A stretch of 64,000 bases of DNA from Dehalogenimonas etheniformans (GTDB taxonomy: Bacteria > Chloroflexota > Dehalococcoidia > Dehalococcoidales > Dehalococcoidaceae), in assembly GCF_014672715.2 (NCBI RefSeq), contig NZ_CP058566.2, positions 1,922,001-1,986,000 of the forward strand, given 5' to 3'. Below the pieces are notes generated by a model. That model had not been told where the DNA came from, ran no database searches, and saw only the letters and a list, made by a program, of their open reading frames with translations. Of this stretch, positions 51,067 through 59,633 are shown one piece after another. A program made the translations under genes and the position numbers. The first letter of the stretch is position 1; every line of letters starts with the position of its first letter.

Positions 51067-51603
51067 ATGGAATATGTAGCCCTGTTCAGGGGTCTCAACG
51101 CCGGCGGAAAAAGCACAGTTAAAATGGCTGAACTGACCAAGGCTGTTTCGGAACTGGGATATGAAAAGGCGCGCTCGTACCTTCCGAGCGGGAACATCAT
51201 TTTCGAGACCGATGAAGGTTCAAAGACGGTTACCCGGACGTTGGAAGACCTGGTCCTTGAACACTTCAAAATAGAAACGAAGATAGTCGTCAAAAGCTGC
51301 CATCAATTGACCCGGATCGTGGCGGAGATGCCGGGGGAATGGGAGAACCGGAAAGATCTTCGGCGCCGCGTCGTTTTTATCCGGGAGCCTGTCACACCCG
51401 ATGATGTCCTGCGTGAAGTCGAGACCAGGGAAGGCATAGATTTTATCGAAGCCGGGTCCGGCGTACTGTACATGTCGACTTTAATGACCGCCTTGACCAG
51501 GAGCTGGTTTACTCGGCTGATCACCAAACCGATCTACAAGGAACTCACGATCAGGGATTACGGAACCGTCCTGAGGATTCTTGAACTGATGGCCTGCCGT
51601 TAA
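51067..51603 (+). CDS. DUF1697-family protein
   Basis: The 178-residue protein begins MEYVALFRGLNAGGKSTVKMAEL and carries SYLPSGNIIFET, the usual opening of DUF1697 proteins, whose function is unknown. Family length is normal. TAAACT (51055-51060) lies six bases before the ATG and no ribosome binding site is seen, so the mRNA may be leaderless. Confidence 0.88.
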   Translation: MEYVALFRGLNAGGKSTVKMAELTKAVSELGYEKARSYLPSGNIIFETDEGSKTVTRTLEDLVLEHFKIETKIVVKSCHQLTRIVAEMPGEWENRKDLRRRVVFIREPVTPDDVLREVETREGIDFIEAGSGVLYMSTLMTALTRSWFTRLITKPIYKELTIRDYGTVLRILELMACR

Positions 51604-51669
51604 TGCCAACCTCATCCGCTTGCGATTAGATCGATCTTCGGCCTTTGACAGTGCCTTGGCCAGAGAATC

Positions 51670-52032
51670 TTAAGTTGTCGTCGGCGCTCCCGCTACCGGA
51701 GTCATTTTCACCGTCAACTTATTGTTGATCGTGGTAATGATGAACGAAACCTCGGCTTGCTCATAGTCAAAAAGGCTTATATAAAATTTGTAGGCGCCGA
51801 CCTTGATACCGGCGAAGATGACGTTTCCATTGCTGTCCGTAAGACCTGTCAGCTTCAGTTGTCCACCCGGCTGCGATTCCGAGGCTACTTTGGCTCCCTC
51901 CAAGGGCGCATTAGACTTTCCGGTGACTGTGATCTTGAAATCGACTTTATCGGGAATTGTCGGTCCCTGCGCGCAAGCTAAAGGGAATAGAGCCAGCAGA
52001 ATTGCCGTGAGGGCGATAACAATCTTTTTCAC
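51670..52032 (-). CDS. Small lipoprotein with a carboxypeptidase-regulatory-like domain
   Basis: The 120-residue protein has a lipoprotein signal (LFPLACAQ) and one beta-sandwich domain: FKITVTGKSNAPLEGAKV, then GLTDSNGNVIFAGIKVGAYKF. This is the pattern of Cna-B or carboxypeptidase-regulatory-like domains on exported proteins. GTG at 52032 is the start, with GAGG upstream. Confidence 0.75.
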   Translation of the reverse strand: MKKIVIALTAILLALFPLACAQGPTIPDKVDFKITVTGKSNAPLEGAKVASESQPGGQLKLTGLTDSNGNVIFAGIKVGAYKFYISLFDYEQAEVSFIITTINNKLTVKMTPVAGAPTTT

Positions 52033-52181
52033 CTTGTCAGGCCTCTTTTCAAATTATCTCCTCGCCTAAGTGAAGATCATAAGGCAAGTATAATTGAAAT
52101 CGGCGCCTTCCTCCACCGCACGGCCGACGCTTCTTTTAACGTTCAACCGAGAATCAAAAGTACCGAAGATGTAAATAAGAC

Positions 52182-52210
52182 TTGACAAATAGTTTATAAC
52201 GCATTACAAT
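52182..52210 (+). promoter_or_regulatory. Promoter of the membrane protein/XRE pair
   Basis: TTGACA (52182-52187) and TACAAT (52205-52210) are separated by 17 bases, giving a leader of about 22 nt that contains GGGGGAG. Confidence 0.85.
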
Positions 52211-52238
52211 ACGCTCGATATCAGGTTGGGGGGAGTTT

Positions 52239-52619
52239 ATGAAGAATCGAGTCACCGATAAAGCAATCTATCTCACAGCCGTCGCCATGGCGATCGCTTG
52301 GGTCTTTGCTGCGACGCTGCTGGGAATACTTCACACAAACCTTGCCGTTAGGATCCTGATCGGCATGGTGCCCGTGGCGGTGCTGGTGTACCAGGTCTGG
52401 TTGTGTTTCCGCTACACATTGGGGCAAGACGAGGTCCAGAAGAGGATCATCCTTGAGGGTCTATCCATCGCTTTTATGATTGCCCTTCCGGTGATCTTCT
52501 TCGTCGGCTTCCTCATGGAGGCTGGTGTCAGCCTGCCGTTCCGGTTCATCGATGCCGGCTACTTTCTGGAAGTGATGCTCGTGATCGGCTACACCATCGC
52601 CTGGAGGCACTACCAGTGA
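52239..52619 (+). CDS. Hypothetical membrane protein paired with an XRE regulator
   Basis: The 126-residue protein has four membrane segments (about 10-28, 35-55, 74-93 and 103-121) and a cytosolic loop RYTLGQDEVQKRIILEG. Such proteins often sit beside a very small XRE regulator. The next gene starts inside its stop (GTGA overlap). A strong promoter and GGGGGAG precede it. Function unknown. Confidence 0.8.
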   Translation: MKNRVTDKAIYLTAVAMAIAWVFAATLLGILHTNLAVRILIGMVPVAVLVYQVWLCFRYTLGQDEVQKRIILEGLSIAFMIALPVIFFVGFLMEAGVSLPFRFIDAGYFLEVMLVIGYTIAWRHYQ

Positions 52620-52804
52620 AAAACCGACTGCGGGTACTTCGGGCTGAGCGGGACTGGACGCAGGAAGACCTGGCGCAGCGGCTGGGCGTCTCCCGGCAAG
52701 CCATTATTGCCATCGAAAAGGAAAAGTACGACCCCAGCCTGCCGCTGGCATTCAAGATGGCTGAACTCTTCGATAGACGCATCGAAGATATTTTCGGATC
52801 TTGA
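52616..52804 (+). CDS. Small XRE-family transcription regulator
   Basis: The 62-residue protein is a complete helix-turn-helix domain of the HTH_3 type: LRVLRAERDWTQEDLAQRLGVSRQAIIAIEKEKYDPSLPLAFKMAELF. It is the compact YgzD/YozG-like form that accompanies membrane proteins. GTG overlaps the stop of the membrane protein gene, so translation is coupled. It probably controls its own operon. Confidence 0.92.
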   Translation: MKNRLRVLRAERDWTQEDLAQRLGVSRQAIIAIEKEKYDPSLPLAFKMAELFDRRIEDIFGS

Positions 52805-53265
52805 CTGATCTGACTCATTATCCTTTCCTTTCTTCATTGTGACGTCATTGGCGGCTGTCGATTGCCGGCCTCTGGGTTTCTTCTGGATAACCACCAGAAG
52901 TGGAATTTCGACAAATGGGCTGAAAACTGCCGTTTGTTTTTAAATTTTTAACTAAGTGGTAACAACATTCACCATTTTTTGTATGAAATAATGCAAACAC
53001 AAAAATAAATATATTTGATAATAAATAAACGTATGTCGGTGTTTGTTGACATCATTTTTGATGAAAATTCCATAAATCATTAAAAGTAGTACTTTTGGTT
53101 AGGTCAGATAAACTAAATGCATCTTGAAATACACTATTTCGGCGCAAATAATTGGTAGGGTTTTACCAAATATTCCCGGGGATTTCATGAACAGAGGAGG
53201 TGGTGCAAATCAATAATCGCCGACGATCCATGGATTGTCATCATTTTGAAAATGGAGGAGAAACG
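52805..53265. other. AT-rich gene-free region
   Basis: No gene is seen. From about 52925 to 53150 the DNA is strikingly AT-rich for this genome. TTGACA at 53046-53051 with CATAAA 19 bases later is a possible promoter for the exported protein at 53266, with a leader of nearly 190 nt. The stretch may also be a horizontally acquired edge. Confidence 0.4.
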
Positions 53266-53994
53266 GTGAAAAGGATTTTACTCATGGTTGCCATGGCATT
53301 TGTCATGGTACTTTCCGGAGCGCTGGTTGTTTCGGCCGCACCGAAAGGAATTGATTTTAACGGCGCCCACTTCAATCTAAATCTTGTTGGTAAATCCAAG
53401 ACAATGCCGGGCGATTATAACAATCCCGACCGGCATACAATGTTCGTCCCAACCGATACCTCGGATTTCGAGTTTGATCTGAACACCCCGAACAACTTGG
53501 ACCAGACTACGATGGCTGGCGTCAAAATCAATATGACCCAGGGTTCTGAATTTGCTGTTCTCGACGGCAATGCCACCGATGGTCAGGGATCCTTCCAGCT
53601 TGGCCCCGGCAAGTATCGCGTTTACATTGCGGTCAAGGCCAAAATGCCCAAGACTTCAGGAACTGTTGACATCACTGGATGGGTCCAAGCCTACGACAAC
53701 CTCGGCCAACTTTGGTATTACATTCCTGTTGGAGACGTTTCAGTTAGCAAAGGTAAGGTGTGGACGGACGCTTCCACTCTTTTCTATGTTAACACTTCCG
53801 AGGATCAGTTTGGATTCCTCACTGGCGGCGAATCCAACTACGAACAAGGCTTAGGCATGTGGGTATTTGACTATATGGCTGGACTCGACGCTTGGGTCAC
53901 CGACGACTATAATTTCTCTGACTTGGCTTACTTCTGGCAATTCCAGAACGATGGTGCCAAATTGATTCAAGTACGTTTCTATCCCGTCAACTAA
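53266..53994 (+). CDS. Hypothetical exported protein
   Basis: The 242-residue protein has a Sec signal peptide (KRILLMVAMAFVMVLSGALVVSAA) and a beta-rich body. Recognisable phrases are GPGKYRVYIAVKAKMP and GTVDITGWVQAYDN, but no family is recognised. GTG at 53266 is chosen because GGAGGAG lies seven bases upstream. It is flanked by an AT-rich leader and a strong terminator, so it is a single-gene unit. Confidence 0.75.
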   Translation: MKRILLMVAMAFVMVLSGALVVSAAPKGIDFNGAHFNLNLVGKSKTMPGDYNNPDRHTMFVPTDTSDFEFDLNTPNNLDQTTMAGVKINMTQGSEFAVLDGNATDGQGSFQLGPGKYRVYIAVKAKMPKTSGTVDITGWVQAYDNLGQLWYYIPVGDVSVSKGKVWTDASTLFYVNTSEDQFGFLTGGESNYEQGLGMWVFDYMAGLDAWVTDDYNFSDLAYFWQFQNDGAKLIQVRFYPVN

Positions 53995-54033
53995 TACCCC
54001 ACGGTCCCTGAACTATAAAATAATATCGTGTCA

Positions 54034-54072
54034 CAAGGGCTGGCGTAGTACGCCAGCCCTTTCCCTTTCTTT
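54034..54072 (+). terminator. Rho-independent terminator
   Basis: AAGGGCTGGCGTA and TACGCCAGCCCTT pair around a G, followed by TCCCTTTCTTTT. Confidence 0.9.
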
Positions 54073-54164
54073 TGGTAGATCGGAATTACATATTTGTTTA
54101 AAGGAGTGATATTTTGTAATATTTAGCGTCGCTCGATCGAAAACTGGGAAAGGAAGTTTGGGAA

Positions 54165-54563
54165 ATGGTGCAATACCACACCGACCACACCCTCCCTGCT
54201 GATTCGGAGATTTTTGTTTTTGGCAGCAACCTCAAGGGTATTCACACCGCCGGTGCCGCGCTGTTAGCCAGGCAACAGTTTGGCGCGGAACCGGGAATTG
54301 GTATGGGACCTACCGGACGATCTTACGCTATCCCCACCGAGACCGGCAGTTTTAAACCCAGGAGCCTCCCCGAAATCGAAAAATCAGTCAACGATTTCAT
54401 CGAATACGCCGGGAAAAATCCGGCGAAAAAGTTCTTCGTAACCAGGGTAGGTTGCGGATTGGCTGGCTACGAGAACCACCAGATCCTGCCGATGTTCAGG
54501 AATTGTCCGCAGAACTGTTCCCTTCCGAAAGAATGGCGAGAAGTCTTCGAGGATATGGCTTAG
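54165..54563 (+). CDS. A1S_2505-like / macro-domain-related protein
   Basis: The 132-residue protein has IFVFGSNLKGIHTAGAALLARQQFGA, then GRSYAIPTE, and FFVTRVGCGLAGYE, the pattern of the A1S_2505 phage-type family that resembles macro domains, which bind ADP-ribose. The role is unknown; members occur in phages and in bacterial chromosomes. AAAGGAAG precedes the ATG. Confidence 0.8.
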   Translation: MVQYHTDHTLPADSEIFVFGSNLKGIHTAGAALLARQQFGAEPGIGMGPTGRSYAIPTETGSFKPRSLPEIEKSVNDFIEYAGKNPAKKFFVTRVGCGLAGYENHQILPMFRNCPQNCSLPKEWREVFEDMA

Positions 54564-54607
54564 ATAAAAATGCTGGGTTCTATCGAACCAGCATTCTGTA
54601 GTTGGCT

Positions 54608-55144
54608 TTAGTCCAAAAACTCGATGCAAGCCGGCGGCCGGGGTCTTATCTCAACCTCAATGCCGACTTCTTTGAACAGATCGATGAAGGAGTCGTCGGC
54701 GTACTTGCCGTAACTCACGAACCGCTTGATTCTGACATTGGCTAGCATCTTGGCGCACAGGATGCAGGGGGTGTGAGTACAGTAGACAGTCGCCCCCTCC
54801 AAATTTACCCCGTGCTGCGCCGCCTGGATGATGGCGTTCTGCTCCGCATGGACCGCCCGGCAGATCTCGTGGCGGGTGCCGGAGGGAATGTTTTTCTGAT
54901 CGCGCAGGCAGCCGAGTTCCAGACAGTCACGGGTACCAGCGGGAGCGCCGTTGTAGCCAGTGGTCAGGATATGCTTGTTTTTGACCGCCACCGCCCCGAC
55001 ATGGTGCCGCCGGCAGGTGCTTCTCTCGGCCACCACTGCCGCGATTTTCAGAAAATATTCATCGATGTTGGGCCGTTTGAGGGCTGTGGATACTGGATTA
55101 TTTGTAGTATTGGTAGTATTTAACATTGGTAGTATTGATTTCAC
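54608..55144 (-). CDS. dCMP deaminase (ComEB-type)
   Basis: The 178-residue protein has the zinc cytidine-deaminase motifs HAEQNAI (about residue 98) and PCILCAKML (about 127). RRHHVGAVAV and TGYNGAPAGTRDC are typical of dCMP deaminases, which make dUMP for thymidylate synthesis. GTG at 55144 overlaps the stop of the kinase gene (GTGA). A short repeat of ACTACCAATACTAC-type words at the start adds a Thr/Asn-rich N-terminus of about 20 residues. Confidence 0.92.
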   Translation of the reverse strand: MKSILPMLNTTNTTNNPVSTALKRPNIDEYFLKIAAVVAERSTCRRHHVGAVAVKNKHILTTGYNGAPAGTRDCLELGCLRDQKNIPSGTRHEICRAVHAEQNAIIQAAQHGVNLEGATVYCTHTPCILCAKMLANVRIKRFVSYGKYADDSFIDLFKEVGIEVEIRPRPPACIEFLD

Positions 55145-55719
55145 CCGAATGTGTTATTACCGGCGTTTTCATCGAGTTGGTGCATCAACTGCTCCACCTG
55201 CGCCCGCAGTTCCTCGAAACTGCCGCCGTTGACCACCATGTAATCCGCCACGGCGACCGGTCCGGCTTTGGAAACCTTTTCGATCTCTGATTTATCGCGG
55301 GAGAATGTCTCTTCCCGTGTCAGGGGCCTCACGGCGCGTGTCGAAAGCCTCTGGGCTCGGGTAGTTGGAGAAGCCCATACCGCCGCCACTGCCAGATTGT
55401 CCCCGTAGCGCTCCTTGAGGAACAGGTACTCCTCCCAGGAGTACATCCCGTCGATAACCACCGGCCCTTTTTTCAAAGCTTCATCGATGCGGGGCAAGTT
55501 AAGTTTGGCGTAAGCCGCCATCCCCAATTCGGACCTCAGTGCTTCGCGCACGGCGCGCTCGTTAGCCTCGTTGAGTGGCAGTCCGCGCTTTTTAACCTCT
55601 TCGTCCGTCACATCGCCGAAACGGATGCGGGTGTAACCGTGACTCTCGAACATTTTCGAGGCGGCGGTCTTGCCGGCGCCGGCCATGCCGACCATGGCGA
55701 TGATTTTAGGCGTGCTCAT
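55141..55719 (-). CDS. P-loop nucleotide kinase-like protein
   Basis: The 192-residue protein has Walker A VGMAGAGKTAA and a fold like dephospho-CoA kinase or adenylate-kinase-like archaeal UPF0200 proteins: VVIDGMYSWEEYLFLKERYGDNLAVAAVWASPTTRAQRLS and RDKSEIEK. The likely substrate is a nucleotide or CoA precursor. Its overlap with the dCMP deaminase gene suggests a shared role in nucleotide supply. Confidence 0.8.
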   Translation of the reverse strand: MSTPKIIAMVGMAGAGKTAASKMFESHGYTRIRFGDVTDEEVKKRGLPLNEANERAVREALRSELGMAAYAKLNLPRIDEALKKGPVVIDGMYSWEEYLFLKERYGDNLAVAAVWASPTTRAQRLSTRAVRPLTREETFSRDKSEIEKVSKAGPVAVADYMVVNGGSFEELRAQVEQLMHQLDENAGNNTFG

Positions 55720-55820
55720 TGGGGGACATTATAGGGGGAATCGGGCGGCTGGGACAAACGGGTATTATCCGAAGGTCTACCCAAAATTGTTCGATCAAGT
55801 TAATACTAATTTGGTAAAAT

Positions 55821-55847
55821 AAAAGAGGTGGGCTGCCCGCCTCTTTT
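55821..55847. terminator. Bidirectional terminator
   Basis: AAAAGAGGTGGGC and GCCCGCCTCTTTT pair with one mismatch around a T. A-rich and T-rich ends allow function on both strands. It ends the minus-strand SRPBCC gene. Confidence 0.85.
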
Positions 55848-55849
55848 AA

Positions 55850-56365
55850 TTAGATATGGTCCCGTCTCGTTTCCCTTAATTCTTCTTCTTTTACCAGTTT
55901 CTCCAGAATCCCGTCGAGTCGTTCATAGGACTCGATGACGCCCTCCCGCATCCCCGATTGAAGCATGCCGTCCCGGTCGGCGACTGATTGGAACACGGTC
56001 TGCTCCGTCACCCTGGAGCGGCCGTCTGGCAGTTCCTCGAATTTAGTCGTCACCAGCGATACGTGTCCGGCCATGTCTTCGAACTCGAATGTATCGATAA
56101 TGAGTTGGGGCGTTTTTACTTCGTGGTAAACTCCATGAAAACCGAACTCCTCGCCGTTTGGATTAATGTGAGTGAACCGGTAAGAGCCTCCCGGTTTGGC
56201 TTCGAGATAAGTGAACGTCATTTCCATATCTCGGGGACCCATCCACTGTACCATAAGCTCCGGGTGTACGGAGCACCTGAAAACGAGTTCCCGGGGGTAA
56301 TCGAACTCCCTCTCGACGATGACCTCCTGTTTGCCGTGGTCAGCGGTGATGTTTGTGGTAGCCAT
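55850..56365 (-). CDS. SRPBCC/AHSA1-like protein
   Basis: The 171-residue protein has the START-like fold of the AHSA1 group: VEREFDYPRELVFRCSVHPELMVQWMGP, then PGGSYRF, and a C-terminal helix with REGVIESYERLDGILEKL. These bind hydrophobic ligands. The start at 56365 lies eight bases after GGAGG; an in-frame start at 56389 would add eight residues. Confidence 0.88.
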   Translation of the reverse strand: MATTNITADHGKQEVIVEREFDYPRELVFRCSVHPELMVQWMGPRDMEMTFTYLEAKPGGSYRFTHINPNGEEFGFHGVYHEVKTPQLIIDTFEFEDMAGHVSLVTTKFEELPDGRSRVTEQTVFQSVADRDGMLQSGMREGVIESYERLDGILEKLVKEEELRETRRDHI

Positions 56366-56565
56366 GTGGGCGACCTCCTTAAAATCCATTCATTTCCAAT
56401 ATTACTACGGCTCTTTTGGAGCTCATAATATTCTGATAGTCGAGGTGATGTTCTGCGCTAAAAATTAAGGGCGTTTGGAGGTGAAAATTCGGTAGTTTTA
56501 CGGATATATGGAGGTGCCCCGGGGGTCCATGATTGAAATCACCATAAGTTTAGGAGGAGAATGTC

Positions 56566-57018
56566 ATGGCGGAAAAAACATTGTACGAACGTCTCGGCGG
56601 AGTGTTTGCCATTGCGGCGGTGGTCAACAAGTTCAGCGACGATATTCTGAAAGATCCGGTTGCCGGACTGAATTCGCCGAATCCCGACCTGAGGGCTTGG
56701 GGCACCCACCAGGCGGAGCGGTTGCCCGGTCTAAAATTCATGCGGACGCTGTGGGTCTGTACTGTCGCCGGTGGGCCGTTCAATTACGTTGGAACCCGGC
56801 CAGGCGAAACTCAGATGGGTTTGGAAAAAGCCCATTATAACCTTCACATCTCACCTGAGGAGTTCGATGCTGTGGCCAATGTTCTGGCCCGAACGCTCGA
56901 CTTTTATAAGGTCCCCGCTAAAGAGAAGGGCGAGGTCCTTTCGGCTTTCACCGCTCACAAGCAGGAAGTTAATCTGGGGTACTTCGCGGTTCATACCATG
57001 GCCGGGATGAAGCACTGA
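56566..57018 (+). CDS. Truncated hemoglobin (group 1-like)
   Basis: The 150-residue protein is a bacterial globin: LYERLGGVFAIAAVVNKFSDDIL at the start, QAERLPGLKFMRTLWVCTVAGGPFNYVG in the middle, and AHYNLHISPEEFDAVANVL with the likely proximal His. It probably binds O2, NO or related gases; in an anaerobe protection from NO or O2 is likely. GGAGGAG lies six bases before the ATG. Confidence 0.9.
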   Translation: MAEKTLYERLGGVFAIAAVVNKFSDDILKDPVAGLNSPNPDLRAWGTHQAERLPGLKFMRTLWVCTVAGGPFNYVGTRPGETQMGLEKAHYNLHISPEEFDAVANVLARTLDFYKVPAKEKGEVLSAFTAHKQEVNLGYFAVHTMAGMKH

Positions 57019-57120
57019 AGCTGGCATACTCCAGTGTCGGAAAGAAAATATTGCGGCGTGGTTGTGGCTGGGTATGTTCCCGGTCACAGCCAGCCGTTTG
57101 GTGTCCCTTTACATCACAGG

Positions 57121-57456
57121 TTAGTCTGACTTCTGGCTTTTGATTTCATTCTCAAGGACATAGCTCAGGATTGTCCTGATGATTACCAGGCCGCCAAGGA
57201 TCGCCAGTTGCTCCAGCGTCGGGGTCACGATGGTGCGCATGATGTCCGCGGCTATCAGAAACTCTATTCCCAGGAGCAGATGTGAGCCCAGGGAATAGCG
57301 GATCTTTTCAAAATTGAACAGCTTGTCATTTCCAGCTTCGAACTGGCCCCATTCCTCCTGCGCAACTCTGATGATGGCAATAACGACGCCATAAATAATG
57401 ATGACGCCGGCAATAAGGCTTATCCCTAAACTTATGAATTCAAGAACGTGGGTCAA
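57121..57456 (-). CDS. DUF1622 membrane protein
   Basis: The 111-residue protein has three hydrophobic segments and the typical DUF1622 pattern: FISLGISLIAGVIIIYGVVIAI, then RYSLGSHLLLGIEFLIAADIMRT, and GGLVIIRTILSYVLENEI. Function unknown. TTG is the start, with GGAAGG eight bases upstream. Confidence 0.88.
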   Translation of the reverse strand: MTHVLEFISLGISLIAGVIIIYGVVIAIIRVAQEEWGQFEAGNDKLFNFEKIRYSLGSHLLLGIEFLIAADIMRTIVTPTLEQLAILGGLVIIRTILSYVLENEIKSQKSD

Positions 57457-57592
57457 CAGTTCGCGCCTTCCAGGTTGATCTTAATTATTTATACCCCATA
57501 ACCACCGCAGCTCAAACAGGGCGGTGATGCACTGTTGTCAATTGAGGGATGAGGGACACCAATTCTTGCCAATCCCTACGTTTGTTCTTATA

Positions 57593-57630
57593 TAGCCCCT
57601 CCCAGGGAGAAGGATCAGAGGGTGAGGGAG
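57593..57630. repeat. Dispersed repeat family C, solitary copy
   Basis: TAGCCCCTCCCAGGGAGAAG is followed by GATCAGAGGGTGAGGGAGG, as in the copies at 38.9 and 41.9 kb. Confidence 0.55.
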
Positions 57631-57735
57631 GTTTCCCATCTGGCAATTGGACTGGGGAACCCTTTTTGTTAGTTGATACTTAGGCGTTGTTTGGATTTTG
57701 ATATTATCTTGAACCGAAAGTGATAATATAACGCC

Positions 57736-59025
57736 ATGCCAAATTCAAATGTCTCGCCCTTCATCCTCATCGGCGCCGCGGTTATCGCCATGGTTTGCCT
57801 CGTTGTCGCTTTCCATTTCTACCGCCGCCGTCACCTCATCGATGACACGCCCACTTCGAAGACCCAGGGCGTCTTCATCGGCCTTTCCGAACTCAAGGGT
57901 ACCGCCGAAAGCGAGACCCCCCTCGAAAGCTACCTCGCTGCCGCCCGCTGCGTCTGGTACAGCTACAGGGTTGAGGAGCACTATGTCCGAACCTCTGTTG
58001 ATGCCAAAGGCCGTCCGACGACCCACAGCGGTTGGGAGAGCGTCGAAAAAGGCTCGAAAAGCGTTCCCGTGTTCCTCAAAGATGACACCGGCGTTATCCG
58101 CGTGTTGCCGGGTGGGGCGGAAGTACACGGCCAGGAGGTATTCAAGAAAGAGGTCAAGCGCGACGATCCGCTTTACTACGGCAAAGGCCCCGACCGTTCG
58201 ATTTCCGGCTCGACCCACCGGCGGCGCTTTATCGAGGAGGCGATACCGCTTCATACCGGCATTTACGTCATCGGCCAGGCGCGCGTCCGCACTGATGCCG
58301 TTGCCGCCGAAATCGCCGCCAGCAAGGGCTCCTTATTCATCGTCTCCGTGCATCCCGAGAAACAGCACAGCGACATCTTCCGAGTATGGTACTGGCTGTG
58401 GCTCGGCATAGGGTTGGTTGCGGCGATGGTTGGGGCGGGAGTCTATTTCAGCCAAACCGCAGTTTTTGCCAGTATAGTCGTTCCAGTCGTTTTTGCGGCG
58501 TTCATTTATGGCCTGGCTGCATTTATCGGCTGGGTCTGGACTGCCTACAATAGCCTGGTCAACCTCCGGGCGAGAGTGCGCCAGGGTTTCTCCCAGATAG
58601 ATGTCGAACTCAAACGCCGCGCCGATCTCATTCCCAACCTGGTGGCCGCCGTCGAGGGCTACCGAGCCCACGAAAGCGGACTTCAGCAATTGGCCGCCGA
58701 GCTGCGAAACCAACAGACCCTCACCATGGATACCCGGGACGGAGAACTTAAAGGCCTCGCCGCCAGGTTGTCGATCGTTGCTGAAAAATATCCGGATCTC
58801 AAGGCCAGCCAGTCATTCCTGGCGTTGCAGACGTCTCTCTCCGAGACCGAACAAAGGCTCGCGCTCGCCCGGGACTATTACAATTCGATCGCCACCTTTT
58901 ACCGGACTCGCCTCGAGATTTTCCCGGACGGGGTTCTGGGGAGATTGCTCGGTTTCAAACCGATGGCTTTGCTGGAAGCCGCCACCTTTGAAAGGGCTCC
59001 GGTTGAGGTGAATCTGGCAGAGTGA
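57736..59025 (+). CDS. GIDE-LemA fusion membrane protein
   Basis: The 429-residue protein joins two known parts. After an N-terminal helix (about 7-27) comes a GIDE domain (about 40-170, FIGLSELKGTAESETPLESYLAAARCVWY, LKDDTGVIRVLP). Two membrane segments (about 214-232 and 240-268) lead into a LemA domain (about 270-425, NSLVNLRARVRQGFSQIDVELKRRADLIPNLV). LemA forms coiled four-helix bundles at membranes. The ATG is six to eight bases after overlapping -10 hexamers (57722-57729), with TTGATA at 57698 as -35. An NfeD-like gene follows. Confidence 0.9.
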   Translation: MPNSNVSPFILIGAAVIAMVCLVVAFHFYRRRHLIDDTPTSKTQGVFIGLSELKGTAESETPLESYLAAARCVWYSYRVEEHYVRTSVDAKGRPTTHSGWESVEKGSKSVPVFLKDDTGVIRVLPGGAEVHGQEVFKKEVKRDDPLYYGKGPDRSISGSTHRRRFIEEAIPLHTGIYVIGQARVRTDAVAAEIAASKGSLFIVSVHPEKQHSDIFRVWYWLWLGIGLVAAMVGAGVYFSQTAVFASIVVPVVFAAFIYGLAAFIGWVWTAYNSLVNLRARVRQGFSQIDVELKRRADLIPNLVAAVEGYRAHESGLQQLAAELRNQQTLTMDTRDGELKGLAARLSIVAEKYPDLKASQSFLALQTSLSETEQRLALARDYYNSIATFYRTRLEIFPDGVLGRLLGFKPMALLEAATFERAPVEVNLAE

Positions 59026-59100
59026 AGCTTTTACACCGCGTTTACACGGTAACATGGATCTAATCTTACGATCTAACATTGGGTTCACATTGAGGAGGTT

Positions 59101-59163
59101 GTGGAAAAACTGGACCAGGCCAACAAAATAACGGCGGCTTGGGAGAGAATACACAACAAGTAG
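59101..59163 (+). CDS. Possible 20-residue microprotein
   Basis: The frame (GTG start, VEKLDQANKITAAWERIHNK) follows GAGGAGG, though the spacing is short. The peptide is a neat amphipathic helix. It ends 17 bases before a perfect hairpin, so it could be a small independent unit between two membrane-protein genes. Evidence is thin. Confidence 0.3.
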   Translation: MEKLDQANKITAAWERIHNK

Positions 59164-59180
59164 TCAATTCGAACGATGTC

Positions 59181-59213
59181 AAAGAGCCCTCTTTGCGAAG
59201 GCTCTTTGTTTCT
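59181..59213 (+). terminator. Hairpin before the NfeD-like gene
   Basis: AAAGAGCC (59181-59188) pairs with GGCTCTTT (59200-59207), followed by GTTTCT. It probably ends the transcript of the GIDE-LemA gene or of the microprotein. Confidence 0.6.
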
Positions 59214-59234
59214 CGAACGCTGTATAATCACGCT

Positions 59235-59633
59235 GTGAAACGGATAAATCCCAGGATCATCATCGCCATAATCGCGTCTTTCCTCGATGAACTGCTACTG
59301 GTCGTTGCGGTGGTGTGGATTCTGCCGAAATTCGGGATATCGGTGCCTGTCTGGCTCGTGGTCTTGCTCGCGGTCCTTTTTTTATTCTCCGGAGCCTGGG
59401 CTTTCGTGGTGGTGAAGCGAAAACCCAGCCTGGGTTTCGAGAATCAGGTTGGGATTAAAGGGATTGCTGGAACCATTATCGGCAGGAAAAAAGGGCTGGT
59501 TAGGATCGGTCGGCAGAATTGGTCGGCACAAACGGGAGGACCTGAAATTCGGCCGGGATGCAAAGTTGTGGTCGTATCGCAGAACGCCCTTATTTTGACC
59601 GTTGCGCTGGATGAATCTGACGAACCGGTGTAG
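59235..59633 (+). CDS. NfeD-like membrane protein, probably leaderless
   Basis: The 132-residue protein has two membrane helices (about 8-28 and 36-58) and a C-terminal OB-fold (about 72-128, GIKGIAGTIIGRKKGLVRIG, GCKVVVVSQNALILTVAL), the design of the short NfeD group that partners membrane proteases or SPFH proteins. GTG at 59235 lies six bases after TATAAT (59223-59228). The open frame extends upstream to 59139 but that part lies before the promoter. Its end overlaps the convergent oxidoreductase gene by 44 bases. Confidence 0.82.
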   Translation: MKRINPRIIIAIIASFLDELLLVVAVVWILPKFGISVPVWLVVLLAVLFLFSGAWAFVVVKRKPSLGFENQVGIKGIAGTIIGRKKGLVRIGRQNWSAQTGGPEIRPGCKVVVVSQNALILTVALDESDEPV

